Below are positions 27,735 through 36,325 of a stretch of 64,000 nt of DNA, piece after piece (position 1 is the first letter of the stretch; the number at the start of each line of letters is the position of its first letter). The stretch lies in the NCBI RefSeq assembly GCF_002847305.1, contig NZ_CP025408.1, forward strand, positions 1 to 64,000, read 5' to 3'. The notes under the pieces were generated by a model that did not search any database, was not told the DNA's origin, and was given only the letters and a program-made list of their open reading frames with translations. This stretch comes from Paracoccus tegillarcae. Its GTDB lineage: Bacteria; Pseudomonadota; Alphaproteobacteria; Rhodobacterales; Rhodobacteraceae. Position numbers and translations under genes: made by a program.

Positions 27735-28193
27735 TCAGGAATTCGGGTCCTGATAAACGCCGGCTTCCTTCAGCGTGTCGACGACCTCTTTCGGCATATA
27801 GGTCTCGTCATGCTTGGCCAGCAGATTATCCGCCTCGAACTGCCCATTGCGGAAATACCCCTTGGCGATGGTGCCCTGACCTTCGGTGAACAGATCGGGA
27901 CGCGGGTCGCCGCCGACATAGCGCACCGGGATCTCGGCCACGCCGTCCGTCACGACAAAGTCGAAGGCTACCCCGTCCAAATTCGTGATCGACCCGTCTT
28001 TGACCAGGCCGCCCAACTGAAAATACTCGTCCGGCCCTGGCGCCACTTCGGCCAACTGACTGGGCGAACGATAGAGGTTGATGCCATCGCGAAAACCGTA
28101 GCCGATCAAGACAACCGCCACCACCAACGCCACAAAGGCCGCCATGATGACCTGAACGCGCCGCCGTTTTTTTAATGATTTCATACCAGACAC
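27735..28193 (-). CDS. ccmE: Cytochrome c maturation haem chaperone CcmE
   Basis: 152-residue inner-membrane-anchored haem chaperone. One N-terminal helix (VIMAAFVALVVAVVLIGYGF) is followed by an OB-fold: INLYRSPSQLAEV, FQLGGLVKDGSI, DFVVTDGVAEIPVRYVG and GQGTIAKGYF. The covalent haem-binding His is in LLAKHDETYMP, with the following Tyr as axial ligand. It hands haem to CcmF. Start 28193, or the second Met at 28184. murI is 10 bp upstream on the same strand and an intergenic hairpin follows. Confidence 0.96.
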   Translation of the reverse strand: MSGMKSLKKRRRVQVIMAAFVALVVAVVLIGYGFRDGINLYRSPSQLAEVAPGPDEYFQLGGLVKDGSITNLDGVAFDFVVTDGVAEIPVRYVGGDPRPDLFTEGQGTIAKGYFRNGQFEADNLLAKHDETYMPKEVVDTLKEAGVYQDPNS

Positions 28194-28202
28194 GACGATA
28201 CC

Positions 28203-29015
28203 TCAAGTTTTTTCAAACTGAATCGAATGGCGCAGGAATTGCGTCGCCTTTCCCGATACTCGGACCGGATCGCCGGTTGTCAGAAACTTGCTGGCAGTTC
28301 CATCGCCCTGCATATCCGGGTGACGCTCAAGATAGTCCGTCAAACTGTCGGCGACCAGTCCGGCTTGGGAATAGACGGTCACATTCTCGCCAAGCGCACG
28401 CTGAAAGGTCTCTTCCACCAACGGATAATGCGTACAGCCCAGAATCGCCGCCTCTGGATGCGGCATTCGGCGCAGCAGGGCCTCGACATGGCTGGTGACC
28501 AGCGCCTCGGCCAGAATCTCGTCACCCTGCTCGATCGCATCGACAACACCGCCGCAAGGCTGCGCCTCGACATCGACGCCCACGGCTCGAAAGGCCAGTT
28601 CACGCTGAAAGGCGCGGCTGGCGACGGTTGCGGGCGTGGCAAACAGGGCGACATGCTTGACCGCCACTTCGCGCGGCGGTGAATTGTCACCCCATTGCCT
28701 TTCGGTCAACGCCTCGATCATCGGCACAAACACCCCAAGCACGCGCTTGTCCTTGGGCAGCCAGGTTTCCTGCATGCGCTTCAGGGCAACGGCGGCGGCG
28801 GTGTTGCAGGCCAGGATGACCAGATCACAGCCCTCATCCCACAGCCGCTCGACCCCCTGGCAGGTCAGCTCAAAGATATCCTGCGCATCGCGCACGCCAT
28901 AAGGCGTATTGGCATTGTCGCCGTAATAGACCAGCGGCAGATCGGGCAAACGATTGGCAATGCCCTTGTGCACTGTCAGCCCGCCAAGCCCCGAATCGAA
29001 TACTCCAACCGCCAT
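28203..29015 (-). CDS. murI: Glutamate racemase MurI
   Basis: 270-residue cytoplasmic enzyme that makes D-glutamate for peptidoglycan. [18 protein letters not shown] supplies the first catalytic block, [12 protein letters not shown] and [17 protein letters not shown] carry catalytic Cys 1, and [16 protein letters not shown]ys 2 with its His. ATG at 29015 has GGAGG six bases upstream; a TTG four codons earlier overlaps that ribosome site and is less likely. It is followed by ccmE 10 bp later. Confidence 0.95.
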   Translation of the reverse strand: MAVGVFDSGLGGLTVHKGIANRLPDLPLVYYGDNANTPYGVRDAQDIFELTCQGVERLWDEGCDLVILACNTAAAVALKRMQETWLPKDKRVLGVFVPMIEALTERQWGDNSPPREVAVKHVALFATPATVASRAFQRELAFRAVGVDVEAQPCGGVVDAIEQGDEILAEALVTSHVEALLRRMPHPEAAILGCTHYPLVEETFQRALGENVTVYSQAGLVADSLTDYLERHPDMQGDGTASKFLTTGDPVRVSGKATQFLRHSIQFEKT

Positions 29016-29091
29016 GCCCGCCTCCAATCACCACGCCGGGACCTTCTAAGCCCCGGCGCAGAGTTTGGGAATGGGGCCTTTGGCCAATGCG

Positions 29092-32000
29092 TCACTCGGC
29101 CGCTTGCAGCACCGGTGCCCCGCCACTGCGGAACTGTTCCAGCAATTCGGCCCGGCGCGCCTCGGCCTCGTCTGCGGCCTTGTCCTTGACCAGACCGTAG
29201 CCGCGGATCGACAGAGGCAGTTCGGCCAGTTCAACGGCAATGGGCATGGTCGCCGGCGTCACCTTGGCGATGACCTCTTCCATAGTGGCCCGGTAGTCGC
29301 GAATCATCGCGCGTTCGCGGCGGCGTTCGGGGAAATAGCCGAACACATCGAACGGTGTGCCACGCAGCCCCTTCATCGCCGCCAATGCCTTGAACGCGGT
29401 CAGAACCCAGGGACCGAACTCGCGCTTGAGCGGTCGGCCTTCGGCATCCTTGCCCGGCAGCATCGGCGGGGCCAGATGGAAGGACAGCTTCACATCACCA
29501 TCCCACTGCGCCGCAACTTGATCGGCCGTGGTCAGGTGCAACCGCGCGACCTCGTATTCATCCTTATAGGCCAACAGCTTGTAATAGCCGCTCGCAACGG
29601 GTTCCCGCAGTTCTTCGGGCGCACTATCAACCAGTTTGCGGAACTTTTTCACCAGTCCCTTGCCCTGATAATCGACCAGCCGCGCCTCGCGATAGGCAAT
29701 CGGATCCTCGACATGATCTGGCTGTTCATTGGGCAGATGCGCCATTTCAGCCGCCTGCTCGGAAAAGGCCACCGCCCAACGCCCGATCTGGAAGGCACGC
29801 TGGTTTTCCGCGACCTTGGCGCCGTTCAAGCGGATCGCCTCGAGGATCGACTCTTCGGCCAAGGGCAACAGACCCTGCTGCCATGCACCACCCAGCACCA
29901 GCATGTTGGAATAGATCGAATCGCCCAGCAAACGCAGCGCCAGGTTATTGGCGTCGAAAAAGGCCAGATTGTCCTTGAGCCGTGCCTCCAACGACAGCTT
30001 CAGCCGATCCGAGGGCACCTGAAAATCGCGGAAGCGGGTGAAATCGCCGGTGATGATCTCGTGATCATTGACGACGGCACCGCTGCGCCCGGTGGTCATC
30101 AGGCCGATGGTCTTGGCCCCTGCCGTCACCACCAGATCACCGCCGATCACACAGTCTGCCTCGCCGGTTGCCACGCGAATGGCACTGATATCTTCGGGCT
30201 GGTTGGCCAGACGCAGGTGGATATGCACTGCCCCGCCTTTCTGGGCCAGACCGGCCATTTCCATCATGCCGGCGCCCTTGCCGTCGATCTGGGCGGCCTG
30301 CGCCAGCACGGCGCCGATGGTCACAACGCCGGTCCCGCCGACGCCGGTGATCACCACATTATGCGTGCCATCAATGGCGGGCAGTGTGGGTTCGGGCAGA
30401 TCGGGCAGATCGAATTGCGTGGCCTCGGGCTTTTTCAGCGTGCCGCCGCGGACCGAGACAAAGCTGGGGCAGAAGCCTTTGACGCAGGAATAATCCTTGT
30501 TGCAGGACGACTGGTCGATCTTGCGCTTGCGGCCCAGTTCGGTGTCTTCGGGCACAATCGAGACGCAGTTCGACTGCACCCCGCAATCGCCGCACCCTTC
30601 GCACACCTCGGGATTGATCCAGACACGGCGATCGGGATCGGGGAAGGTGCCGCGCTTGCGACGGCGGCGCTTTTCGGCGGCACAGGTCTGGATATAAAGG
30701 ATGGCGCTGACACCGTTTTCCTTTTCCAGATCGCGCTGAACGGCCATCATCTGGGCCCGTTCCTCAAAGCGCAGGCCGGACGGGAACTGCTTGCGCTCCA
30801 CATCCTCTTTCTCGTCATAGACCACGACCAGCGGATCGACGCCCATCGCCACCAATTCGCGTGCGATCTGCGGCGCGGTCAGGCCGCCTTCGTTGGGCTG
30901 GCCGCCGGTCATGGCAACAGCGTCGTTATAAAGCACCTTGTAGGTGATGTTGGTGCCCGCGGCCAAAGCGGCGCGGATCGCCAGATTGCCCGAATGGTTA
31001 TAGGTGCCATCGCCAAGGTTCTGGAACATATGGCCGCGCTTGGAAAACGGCGCCTCGCCGATCCAGTTCGCGCCCTCGCCGCCCATATGGGTAAAGCCCT
31101 CGGTATCGCGGCCCATCCATTGCACCATGTAGTGACAGCCGATCCCGGCATAGGCGCGGCTGCCCTCGGGCAGTTTGGTCGAACTGTTATGCGGACAACC
31201 CGAACAGAACCACGGCGTGCGGTTGGCGATCTCGGGCGCGTTATCGTTGCGGCGCACCTCGGTCAGGCGGTCCATGCCGGCCTTGATGCCGTCAGTGCCG
31301 CGACCTTCCTCGACCAGGATACCGCCGATCTTTTGCGCGATCATCACCGGGTCCAGCGCATAGCGGGTCGGGAACAGCTCTTCATGCGTGCGGTCATGCT
31401 TCCAGCCCAGCACGCGGCGACCGTGGCGATTGTCGAAGATCGCCTCTTTCAACTGCACTTCGATCAGCTTGCGCTTTTCCTCGACGCAGACGATCACGTC
31501 CAGATCCTCGGACCATTCCTGCATGGATTTCATATCCAGCGGCCAGGTCTGCCCGACCTTGTAGGTGGTGATGCCAAGCCGGTCCGCCTCGGCCTCGTCG
31601 ATGCCCAGCAGTGACAACGCGTGAACCAGATCCAGCCAGTTCTTGCCCGCCGCGACAAAGCCGATCTTGGCACCGGGCTTGCCCCAGATCTTACGGTCAA
31701 TGCGGTTTGCGCGGCTAAAGGCCTCGGCTGCCCACCGCTTGTAATCGATCATCCGCGCCTCTTGCACCACGGGCGTGTCGCCAAGGCGAATGTTCAGCCC
31801 GCCCTCGGGGATCACGAAATCGGTCGGAGTGACAAATTGCAGCCGGTGCGGGTCGCCATCGACGACCGCCGTGGCCTCGACCGTGTCCTTCATGGTCTTG
31901 AGGCCAGTCCAGACGCCGGCAAAGCGCGACAGCGCATAACCGTAAAGGCCGTAATCCATGATCTCCTGCACGCCCGCGGGCGACAGGACCGGGATATAGG

Positions 32001-32496
32001 CGTCGATCATCGCCCAGTCCGACTGATGCAACACGGTCGAGCTTTCGCCGGTATGATCATCGCCCATGGCCATGACAACGCCGCCATGTTGCGACGATCC
32101 GGCCATATTGGCATGGCGCATCACGTCGCCGGTGCGGTCGACGCCCGGCCCTTTGCCGTACCACAGCGCGAACACGCCGTCATATTTGCCCTCGCCGCGC
32201 AATTCGGCCTGTTGGCTGCCCCAGATCGCGGTGGCGGCCAGATCCTCGTTCAAACCCGGCTGGAAGGAGACATTTGCCTCGGACAGTCGCTTGCCTTCAC
32301 GCATCATCTGCAAATCGACGGCGCCAAGCGGACTGCCGCGGTAACCCGTCACCAGACCCGCTGTGTTCAAGCCTGCGGCCTTGTCGCGCGCGTGCTGCAT
32401 CAGCATCAAACGCACCAATGCCTGCGTGCCATTCAGCAGCACATGACGCTTTTCCAAATCAAAGCGATCGGATAGTGAAAATTCTTGCTTGCTCAT
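29092..32496 (-). CDS. Indolepyruvate ferredoxin oxidoreductase, fused alpha-beta form
   Basis: 1134-residue thiamine-diphosphate enzyme that oxidatively decarboxylates aryl-2-oxo acids from aromatic amino acids to acyl-CoA. The N-terminal transferase domain has LVTGYRGSPLGAVDLQMM. The TPP domain has GSRAYAGIGCHYM and FQNLGDGTYNHSGNLAIRAA. An iron-sulfur segment follows, with CEGCGDCGVQSNC and CNKDYSCVKGFCPSF. The gamma domain begins NVVITGVGGTGVVTIGAVLA. This fusion of IorA and IorB in one chain is the aerobic proteobacterial form. ATG 32496 (MSKQEFSL) is preferred. A LysR gene with two dyads is divergent. Confidence 0.94.
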   Translation of the reverse strand: MSKQEFSLSDRFDLEKRHVLLNGTQALVRLMLMQHARDKAAGLNTAGLVTGYRGSPLGAVDLQMMREGKRLSEANVSFQPGLNEDLAATAIWGSQQAELRGEGKYDGVFALWYGKGPGVDRTGDVMRHANMAGSSQHGGVVMAMGDDHTGESSTVLHQSDWAMIDAYIPVLSPAGVQEIMDYGLYGYALSRFAGVWTGLKTMKDTVEATAVVDGDPHRLQFVTPTDFVIPEGGLNIRLGDTPVVQEARMIDYKRWAAEAFSRANRIDRKIWGKPGAKIGFVAAGKNWLDLVHALSLLGIDEAEADRLGITTYKVGQTWPLDMKSMQEWSEDLDVIVCVEEKRKLIEVQLKEAIFDNRHGRRVLGWKHDRTHEELFPTRYALDPVMIAQKIGGILVEEGRGTDGIKAGMDRLTEVRRNDNAPEIANRTPWFCSGCPHNSSTKLPEGSRAYAGIGCHYMVQWMGRDTEGFTHMGGEGANWIGEAPFSKRGHMFQNLGDGTYNHSGNLAIRAALAAGTNITYKVLYNDAVAMTGGQPNEGGLTAPQIARELVAMGVDPLVVVYDEKEDVERKQFPSGLRFEERAQMMAVQRDLEKENGVSAILYIQTCAAEKRRRRKRGTFPDPDRRVWINPEVCEGCGDCGVQSNCVSIVPEDTELGRKRKIDQSSCNKDYSCVKGFCPSFVSVRGGTLKKPEATQFDLPDLPEPTLPAIDGTHNVVITGVGGTGVVTIGAVLAQAAQIDGKGAGMMEMAGLAQKGGAVHIHLRLANQPEDISAIRVATGEADCVIGGDLVVTAGAKTIGLMTTGRSGAVVNDHEIITGDFTRFRDFQVPSDRLKLSLEARLKDNLAFFDANNLALRLLGDSIYSNMLVLGGAWQQGLLPLAEESILEAIRLNGAKVAENQRAFQIGRWAVAFSEQAAEMAHLPNEQPDHVEDPIAYREARLVDYQGKGLVKKFRKLVDSAPEELREPVASGYYKLLAYKDEYEVARLHLTTADQVAAQWDGDVKLSFHLAPPMLPGKDAEGRPLKREFGPWVLTAFKALAAMKGLRGTPFDVFGYFPERRRERAMIRDYRATMEEVIAKVTPATMPIAVELAELPLSIRGYGLVKDKAADEAEARRAELLEQFRSGGAPVLQAAE

Positions 32497-32539
32497 CTGG
32501 CGGTCTCCCCAACGGCTTGATGAAAGTTGCGGCATTATA

Positions 32540-32594
32540 GGTCAGAATTGCTGACCGATGAAGGAAAAACTTCACAACTCACAGCTATTGTGAG
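32540..32594. promoter_or_regulatory. Two LysR-type dyads between ior and lysR
   Basis: Two perfect 6-5-6 inverted repeats lie in the divergent promoter region: GGTCAG-AATTG-CTGACC (32540-32556), which contains a T-N11-A LysR core, and CTCACA-GCTAT-TGTGAG (32578-32594). They are centred 38 bp apart. The neighbouring LysR regulator is the natural candidate to bind one or both and control ior and itself. Confidence 0.6.
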
Positions 32595-32658
32595 AATGAG
32601 GGGCGAATTTTCAAAGTTGTTAATTTTCACGGGTTAACCACGCAGGATTGTGATCGCT

Positions 32659-33564
32659 ATGGACTGGGACAAGCTAAGAATATTTCACGCCGTCGCTGAC
32701 GCAGGCAGCCTGACTCATGCTGGCGATGTGCTGCATCTGTCGCAATCGGCGGTCAGCCGGCAGATTAGGGCGCTGGAAGAATCACTTGGCGTGACCCTGT
32801 TTCACCGCCATGCACGGGGACTGATTCTGACCGAGCAGGGTGAGCTTCTGTTCGAGGCAACGTCCTCGATGGGGCGCAAGCTGGACGCCGCCGCCGCCCG
32901 CATCCGTGACAGCGAAGAGGATGTGTTTGGCGAGTTGAAGGTCACCACCCCCGTGGGCTTTGGCACGCTATGGCTGGTCCCGCGGCTGCCCAAGCTTTAC
33001 GAGAAATACCCGGATCTCAAGATCGAGCTGCTGCTGGAAGAGCGCGTTCTGGACCTGCCCATGCGCGAGGCAGACGTGGCCATCCGCATGAAAGAGCCCA
33101 GTCAGTCGGACCTGATCCGTCGCCGGTTGCTTAACATCCGGATGCGGCTTTACGCCTCGGAGCAGTACCTGGCCGAAAACGGCACACCGCCCAGTATAGA
33201 AGAACTCGGCAACCACCGGCTGATCTGCCAAAGCCCCTCGACACCGCAGGTCAGCTCGGGCGCCGTGCTGACACAGATGCTGTTGGCGCAAAGCCTCGGC
33301 TCCACCTTGATGGTCAACAACTATTTCGGCGTGCTTCAGGGCGTGCTGGCCAATCTGGGCATCGGCGTGCTGCCCGATTATCTCGTGGCCGATTTTGAGG
33401 GGCTTGTCCGGGTGATGCCCGAGATCGAATCCGGTGATGTCCCGGTTTTCCTGGCCTTCCCCGAGGAATTGCGCCAGTCGCGTCGGGTCATGGCCTTTCG
33501 TGACTTCGTGCTTGAGGAAATCCAGTCCTATCGCAAATGGCAAAGCGAATCAGGGGGGGACTGA
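32659..33564 (+). CDS. LysR-family transcriptional regulator
   Basis: 301-residue LysR protein, intact. MDWDKLRIFHAVADAGSLTH opens the winged helix, with LHLSQSAVSRQIRALEESLG as the recognition region and GLILTEQGELLF as the wing. The effector-binding domain has LKVTTPVGFGTLWLVPRLP and GVLQGVLANLGIGVLPDYLV. The ATG at 32659 is chosen; a GTG at 32650 is possible. It is divergent from the indolepyruvate oxidoreductase gene across a region with two dyads, so control of aromatic amino acid breakdown is likely but unproven. Confidence 0.92.
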   Translation: MDWDKLRIFHAVADAGSLTHAGDVLHLSQSAVSRQIRALEESLGVTLFHRHARGLILTEQGELLFEATSSMGRKLDAAAARIRDSEEDVFGELKVTTPVGFGTLWLVPRLPKLYEKYPDLKIELLLEERVLDLPMREADVAIRMKEPSQSDLIRRRLLNIRMRLYASEQYLAENGTPPSIEELGNHRLICQSPSTPQVSSGAVLTQMLLAQSLGSTLMVNNYFGVLQGVLANLGIGVLPDYLVADFEGLVRVMPEIESGDVPVFLAFPEELRQSRRVMAFRDFVLEEIQSYRKWQSESGGD

Positions 33565-33680
33565 TCGCGGCCGATCAGCCCGCGCGACCCAGAAACCGAA
33601 GACCTTTGTCGCAGAAATCCTGTTGAAACTCGCCCTTCTACAACTTTTGCGTGTAGCTATTCAGCAACTGCATGGCGGGT

Positions 33681-33698
33681 ATGCTGCGTATGCAGCAT
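33681..33698. promoter_or_regulatory. PhaR-type box upstream of the sRNA candidate
   Basis: Perfect 7-4-7 inverted repeat ATGCTGC-GTAT-GCAGCAT. Its core, CTGC-N4-GCAG, matches the binding consensus reported for Paracoccus PhaR (CTGC-N3/4-GCAG), and the phasin promoter in this window has the same core. It lies about 8 bp upstream of the likely -35 of the sRNA candidate. PhaR binding here is an inference. Confidence 0.5.
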
Positions 33699-33739
33699 GA
33701 AAAAACTTGCAGAATGAGCAAGCTGCCCATAAATCTGGC

Positions 33740-33821
33740 TGTGAAGGCAAGAGGCAGCATTGCTGCTGGCCTTCAACCTCCCTGTTGGACTTAGGCCGGG
33801 CCTCGTGCCCGGCTTTTTTTT
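33740..33821 (+). ncRNA. Candidate trans-acting sRNA, suhB/MmgR (alpha-r8)-like
   Basis: No gene fits this gap, but the sequence is strongly structured. A -35 TTGCAG (33707) and an AT-rich -10 (TAAATC, 33730) are spaced by 17 bp. Then come a stem around GGCAGC-ATT-GCTGCTGGCC, a small hairpin CAAC-CTCCCT-GTTG exposing an anti-Shine-Dalgarno loop, and a strong terminator GCCGGGC-CTCGT-GCCCGGC with eight T (33795-33821). The three-hairpin layout and the CCTCCCTGTTGGAC block resemble my memory of the Rfam suhB/MmgR family, linked to PHB control in Sinorhizobium. A 26-codon frame from 33714 (start M-S-K-L-P, end C-W-T) overlaps it but lacks a ribosome site. Confidence 0.6.
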
Positions 33822-33948
33822 ATTCTGCAAACGGTCGTCACAAACGTACGCCGAAACAACCTGCGAGATTTGCGGCCAAGTCATGTGCGACCGCCCTCGG
33901 CCAACACGGTGCCGCATTGCCTGATCCACGCCACACCGCAGATCCCGG

Positions 33949-34812
33949 TCAGTCCAGCAGCACCTGATGCTCGGCCTGCCCCCTGACGTCCAACCCATCG
34001 ACAACGAATGTCATCCCGTCAGACTCGCCATTTAGACCCTCGCCCGCACTGGTCACCATCATCCGGTCCAGATCAGCGCCGATAAAGGCCGGGCATGTCG
34101 TGTTTCGGGCCGGCACATTGATCACGCACCGCTCTGCACCATCGGGGCCATAGCAGACCACCCGCGATGCACCGAATTGCGCGTTCCACATGTTGCCCTC
34201 GGCATCAACCACCGCGCCGTCCGGGCGCAGCCCCTCGGCCTTGAGATCAGCAAAGACCCTTGGCTCACCCTTTGGCCAGCCCTCGCCGTCCAGATCCTGA
34301 CACATGATGATCGCCACATCGGTATCTGAATAATAGGCAAGGCGTCCGTCAGGGGCAAAACAGATCGCGTTCGATACACCGATCTTGTCGTAGAGCTTAC
34401 GGATCTCACCCTTGTGGAAACGATAAATCGATCCGCGCTGCCCCCTCGGCTTGTCAATCGCCATGGTTCCGATCCAGAAGCCACCCATCGGATCAGCCCT
34501 TCCGTCATTCGCGCGAGTCGCGATGTTCTGCGCCTCGAGCGGCCAGCTTTGGCCGTTGCTGCCATCAGCCAGGTCAAACACCGTCAGCGCTGTCTGGGAT
34601 GCGACCAGCAATCGGTCATGGTCGATCCATCCGGCGGCCGAGACGAACTCATCGAATTGCCAATCACGCTGGCCGGTCGCGTCGCGGGTCATCAGTTTCC
34701 GGCCGTGAATATCGAACCAAAAGGGCTGCTGCCGCGCGGGATGCCACAATGGCCCCTCGCCCAGCAAACAGCGACGCTGATCAAAGATCGAAACTACGAC
34801 ATCGTCGGTCAT
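33949..34812 (-). CDS. SMP-30/gluconolactonase-family protein
   Basis: 287-residue six-bladed propeller lactonase that opens sugar lactones with a divalent metal. RRCLLGEGPLWHPARQQPFW has the metal-binding Glu, then ATRANDGRADPMGGFWIGTM with the metal Asn (RANDGR) and GVSNAICFAPDGRLAYYSDT with the second Asn. RPDGAVVDAEGNMWNAQFG completes the family pattern, with the catalytic Asp. The start at 34812 (MTDDVVVS) follows GGGG; upstream ATGs at 34818 and 34830 are possible. It may act with a sugar dehydrogenase such as the SDR at 1 kb, although that is 30 kb away. Confidence 0.92.
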   Translation of the reverse strand: MTDDVVVSIFDQRRCLLGEGPLWHPARQQPFWFDIHGRKLMTRDATGQRDWQFDEFVSAAGWIDHDRLLVASQTALTVFDLADGSNGQSWPLEAQNIATRANDGRADPMGGFWIGTMAIDKPRGQRGSIYRFHKGEIRKLYDKIGVSNAICFAPDGRLAYYSDTDVAIIMCQDLDGEGWPKGEPRVFADLKAEGLRPDGAVVDAEGNMWNAQFGASRVVCYGPDGAERCVINVPARNTTCPAFIGADLDRMMVTSAGEGLNGESDGMTFVVDGLDVRGQAEHQVLLD

Positions 34813-35057
34813 TGGCATCCCCATCGCCATGTATCGCGCCCGGACTGTTCGGGTCAGGTGCTCATGCTAGGCTGGCCCGCACCCCGAAACCAAGGGCTTT
34901 TACAAAGCGGCATCACCGTCGGGTCGGTGAGGTTTACCATCGATCAGAGTTCACAGTAACCACACCTCCTCTGGCGATTGGCAAAATAGATCACCGGCGA
35001 GGCAATCCAAAACCCCTATCACACGACCTACCACCCCCACCCTCGACGATGCCCTAA

Positions 35058-35417
35058 ACGAATCTGATAACGGATGTCGCTGCAGATACCCAAATCCGAA
35101 CGTATTTGACCGCAGAGTTCAGAATTGAGGTGCCTGACGGCAACGGCGGCGTCACCACTGTCACGAAAAGCGGCGTCTTGCTGCAAATGAACAATGGCGA
35201 TATTTTCATCAGGCCAAGAGCATATATAGCCGATCAATGGACGGATATTTCGGCGGTCGCGAGCGTTACCCTAACGTCTGTTGGTCTCATCGATAGCGCC
35301 GCCTTCGTCTGCAGCCGTACCGAATTCAACGCTGATATCTACGACATTCCGCTCGTTTGCGTTGGCACGGGTACGCTGATCCTGACCGATCGCGGCGAAG
35401 TACCGGTCGAGGATTGA
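35058..35417 (+). pseudogene. Hint-domain protein fragment, truncated by an IS remnant
   Basis: Fragment reading TAEFRIEVPDGNGGVTTVTK, then SGVLLQMNNGDIFIRPRAYI and PLVCVGTGTLILTDRGEVPV-ED-stop. The C-GTGTLI...RGEVPVED block is the start of a hedgehog/intein (Hint) autoprocessing domain found in large secreted Rhodobacteraceae proteins. The rest of the Hint domain is gone; the frame ends exactly where the IS3-type end begins. No ATG or ribosome site precedes it, and an in-frame stop lies at 35055, so the 5' end is probably also lost. Non-functional relic. Confidence 0.6.
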
Positions 35418-36305
35418 GCTACTCCCCATCTCTTGGACAGGATCTGGCGTAGATTAAGCTACTCGTTGCACCTGCTGATCGGGTTGGTTGATATCATTTC
35501 TCTTCCAGTAGACCAGCGCCGGAGGCTTGCCGCCGAGGGCCGAGTGCGGGCGCTGGTGGTTGTAGAAGGTCATCCATTTCCGGATGGCCGCCTTGGTCTC
35601 TGATCCTGTATCCCAGGCATGCAGGTAGACGCACTCGTATTTCAGGGTGCGCCACAGCCTCTCGATGAAGATGTTGTCCAGGAAACGGCCTTTCCCATCC
35701 ATCGAGATCCGCACGCCCGACCGGCGGAGCCGATCCGTCCAAGCGAAGGACGTGAACTGAGATCCTTGATCAGTATTCATTATCTCGGGCGGGCCAAATT
35801 TGTGGATGGCCTCGTTCAGCGCCTCGACACAGAAGTCGGCCTCCAGCGTGTTCGAGATACGCCAGGCCAAGACCTTTCGAGTGTGCCAGTCCATGATTGC
35901 GACGAGGTATAGGAAGCCGCGCCGCATGGGCAGGTAGGTGATATCCGAGCACCAGACCTGGTTCGGGCGTTCCACACGCAGCCCTTTCAGCAGGTAGGGA
36001 TAGGTCTTGTGCCCTTTCGCCGGCCTGCTGGTATTGGGCTTCTGGTAGATCGGCATCAAGCCCATGAGGCGCATTAGCCGGCGTATCCGCTTCTCGTTCA
36101 CGAGATGCCCCTCATTGCGCAGGTGCCAGGTCATCTGCCGGACGCCGAAGAACGGGGTCTCAAGGAATTGCTCGTCGATCTGCCGCATCAGGCCGAGGTT
36201 CTGTTCGGTTTCTCCCTTGGGCTCGTAGTAATAGGACGAGCGCGCGATCGAGAGCAGTTTGCACTGCTGACCGATGGACAGCTGGTGTGCACCTGTCACG
36301 TATTT
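35415..36305 (-). mobile_element. IS3-family remnant (orfB end only)
   Basis: One terminus begins TGAGCTACTCCCC at 35415, fused to the Hint fragment, and the element continues through a full orfB. The other terminus and orfA are missing; the sequence stops where a second IS3-family element starts (36306). No remaining orfA is found on the far side of that element, so an insertion plus deletion, or adjacent recombination, removed it. Confidence 0.75.
35454..36299 (-). CDS. IS3-family transposase orfB (orphan)
   Basis: 281-residue rve/DDE integrase domain. IGQQCKLLSIARSSYYYEP is the usual orfB opening, followed by HTH_21-like YPYLLKGLRVERPNQVWCSD with DDE residue 1 (WCSDITYLP), MNTDQGSQFTS with the second Asp, and SMDGKGRFLDNIFIERLWRTLKYE with the catalytic Glu. 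The frame is intact, but without orfA it cannot be made as the normal frameshift fusion. Immobile unless complemented by a related copy. Confidence 0.9.
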   Translation of the reverse strand: MTGAHQLSIGQQCKLLSIARSSYYYEPKGETEQNLGLMRQIDEQFLETPFFGVRQMTWHLRNEGHLVNEKRIRRLMRLMGLMPIYQKPNTSRPAKGHKTYPYLLKGLRVERPNQVWCSDITYLPMRRGFLYLVAIMDWHTRKVLAWRISNTLEADFCVEALNEAIHKFGPPEIMNTDQGSQFTSFAWTDRLRRSGVRISMDGKGRFLDNIFIERLWRTLKYECVYLHAWDTGSETKAAIRKWMTFYNHQRPHSALGGKPPALVYWKRNDINQPDQQVQRVA

Positions 36306-36325
36306 GTGCCGCTCCGAGTGCTCGT

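Noticed and set aside
29065..31614. An 849-residue open frame on the + strand antisense to the indolepyruvate oxidoreductase
   Set aside because: Its His/Gly/Gln-rich composition is the typical shadow of GC-rich coding DNA, and the opposite frame has a complete, recognisable enzyme.
33714..33794. 26-codon frame inside the sRNA candidate, preceded by a 6-codon frame
   Set aside because: No ribosome site and overlap with strong RNA hairpins make a leader peptide less likely than an sRNA, although dual function cannot be excluded.
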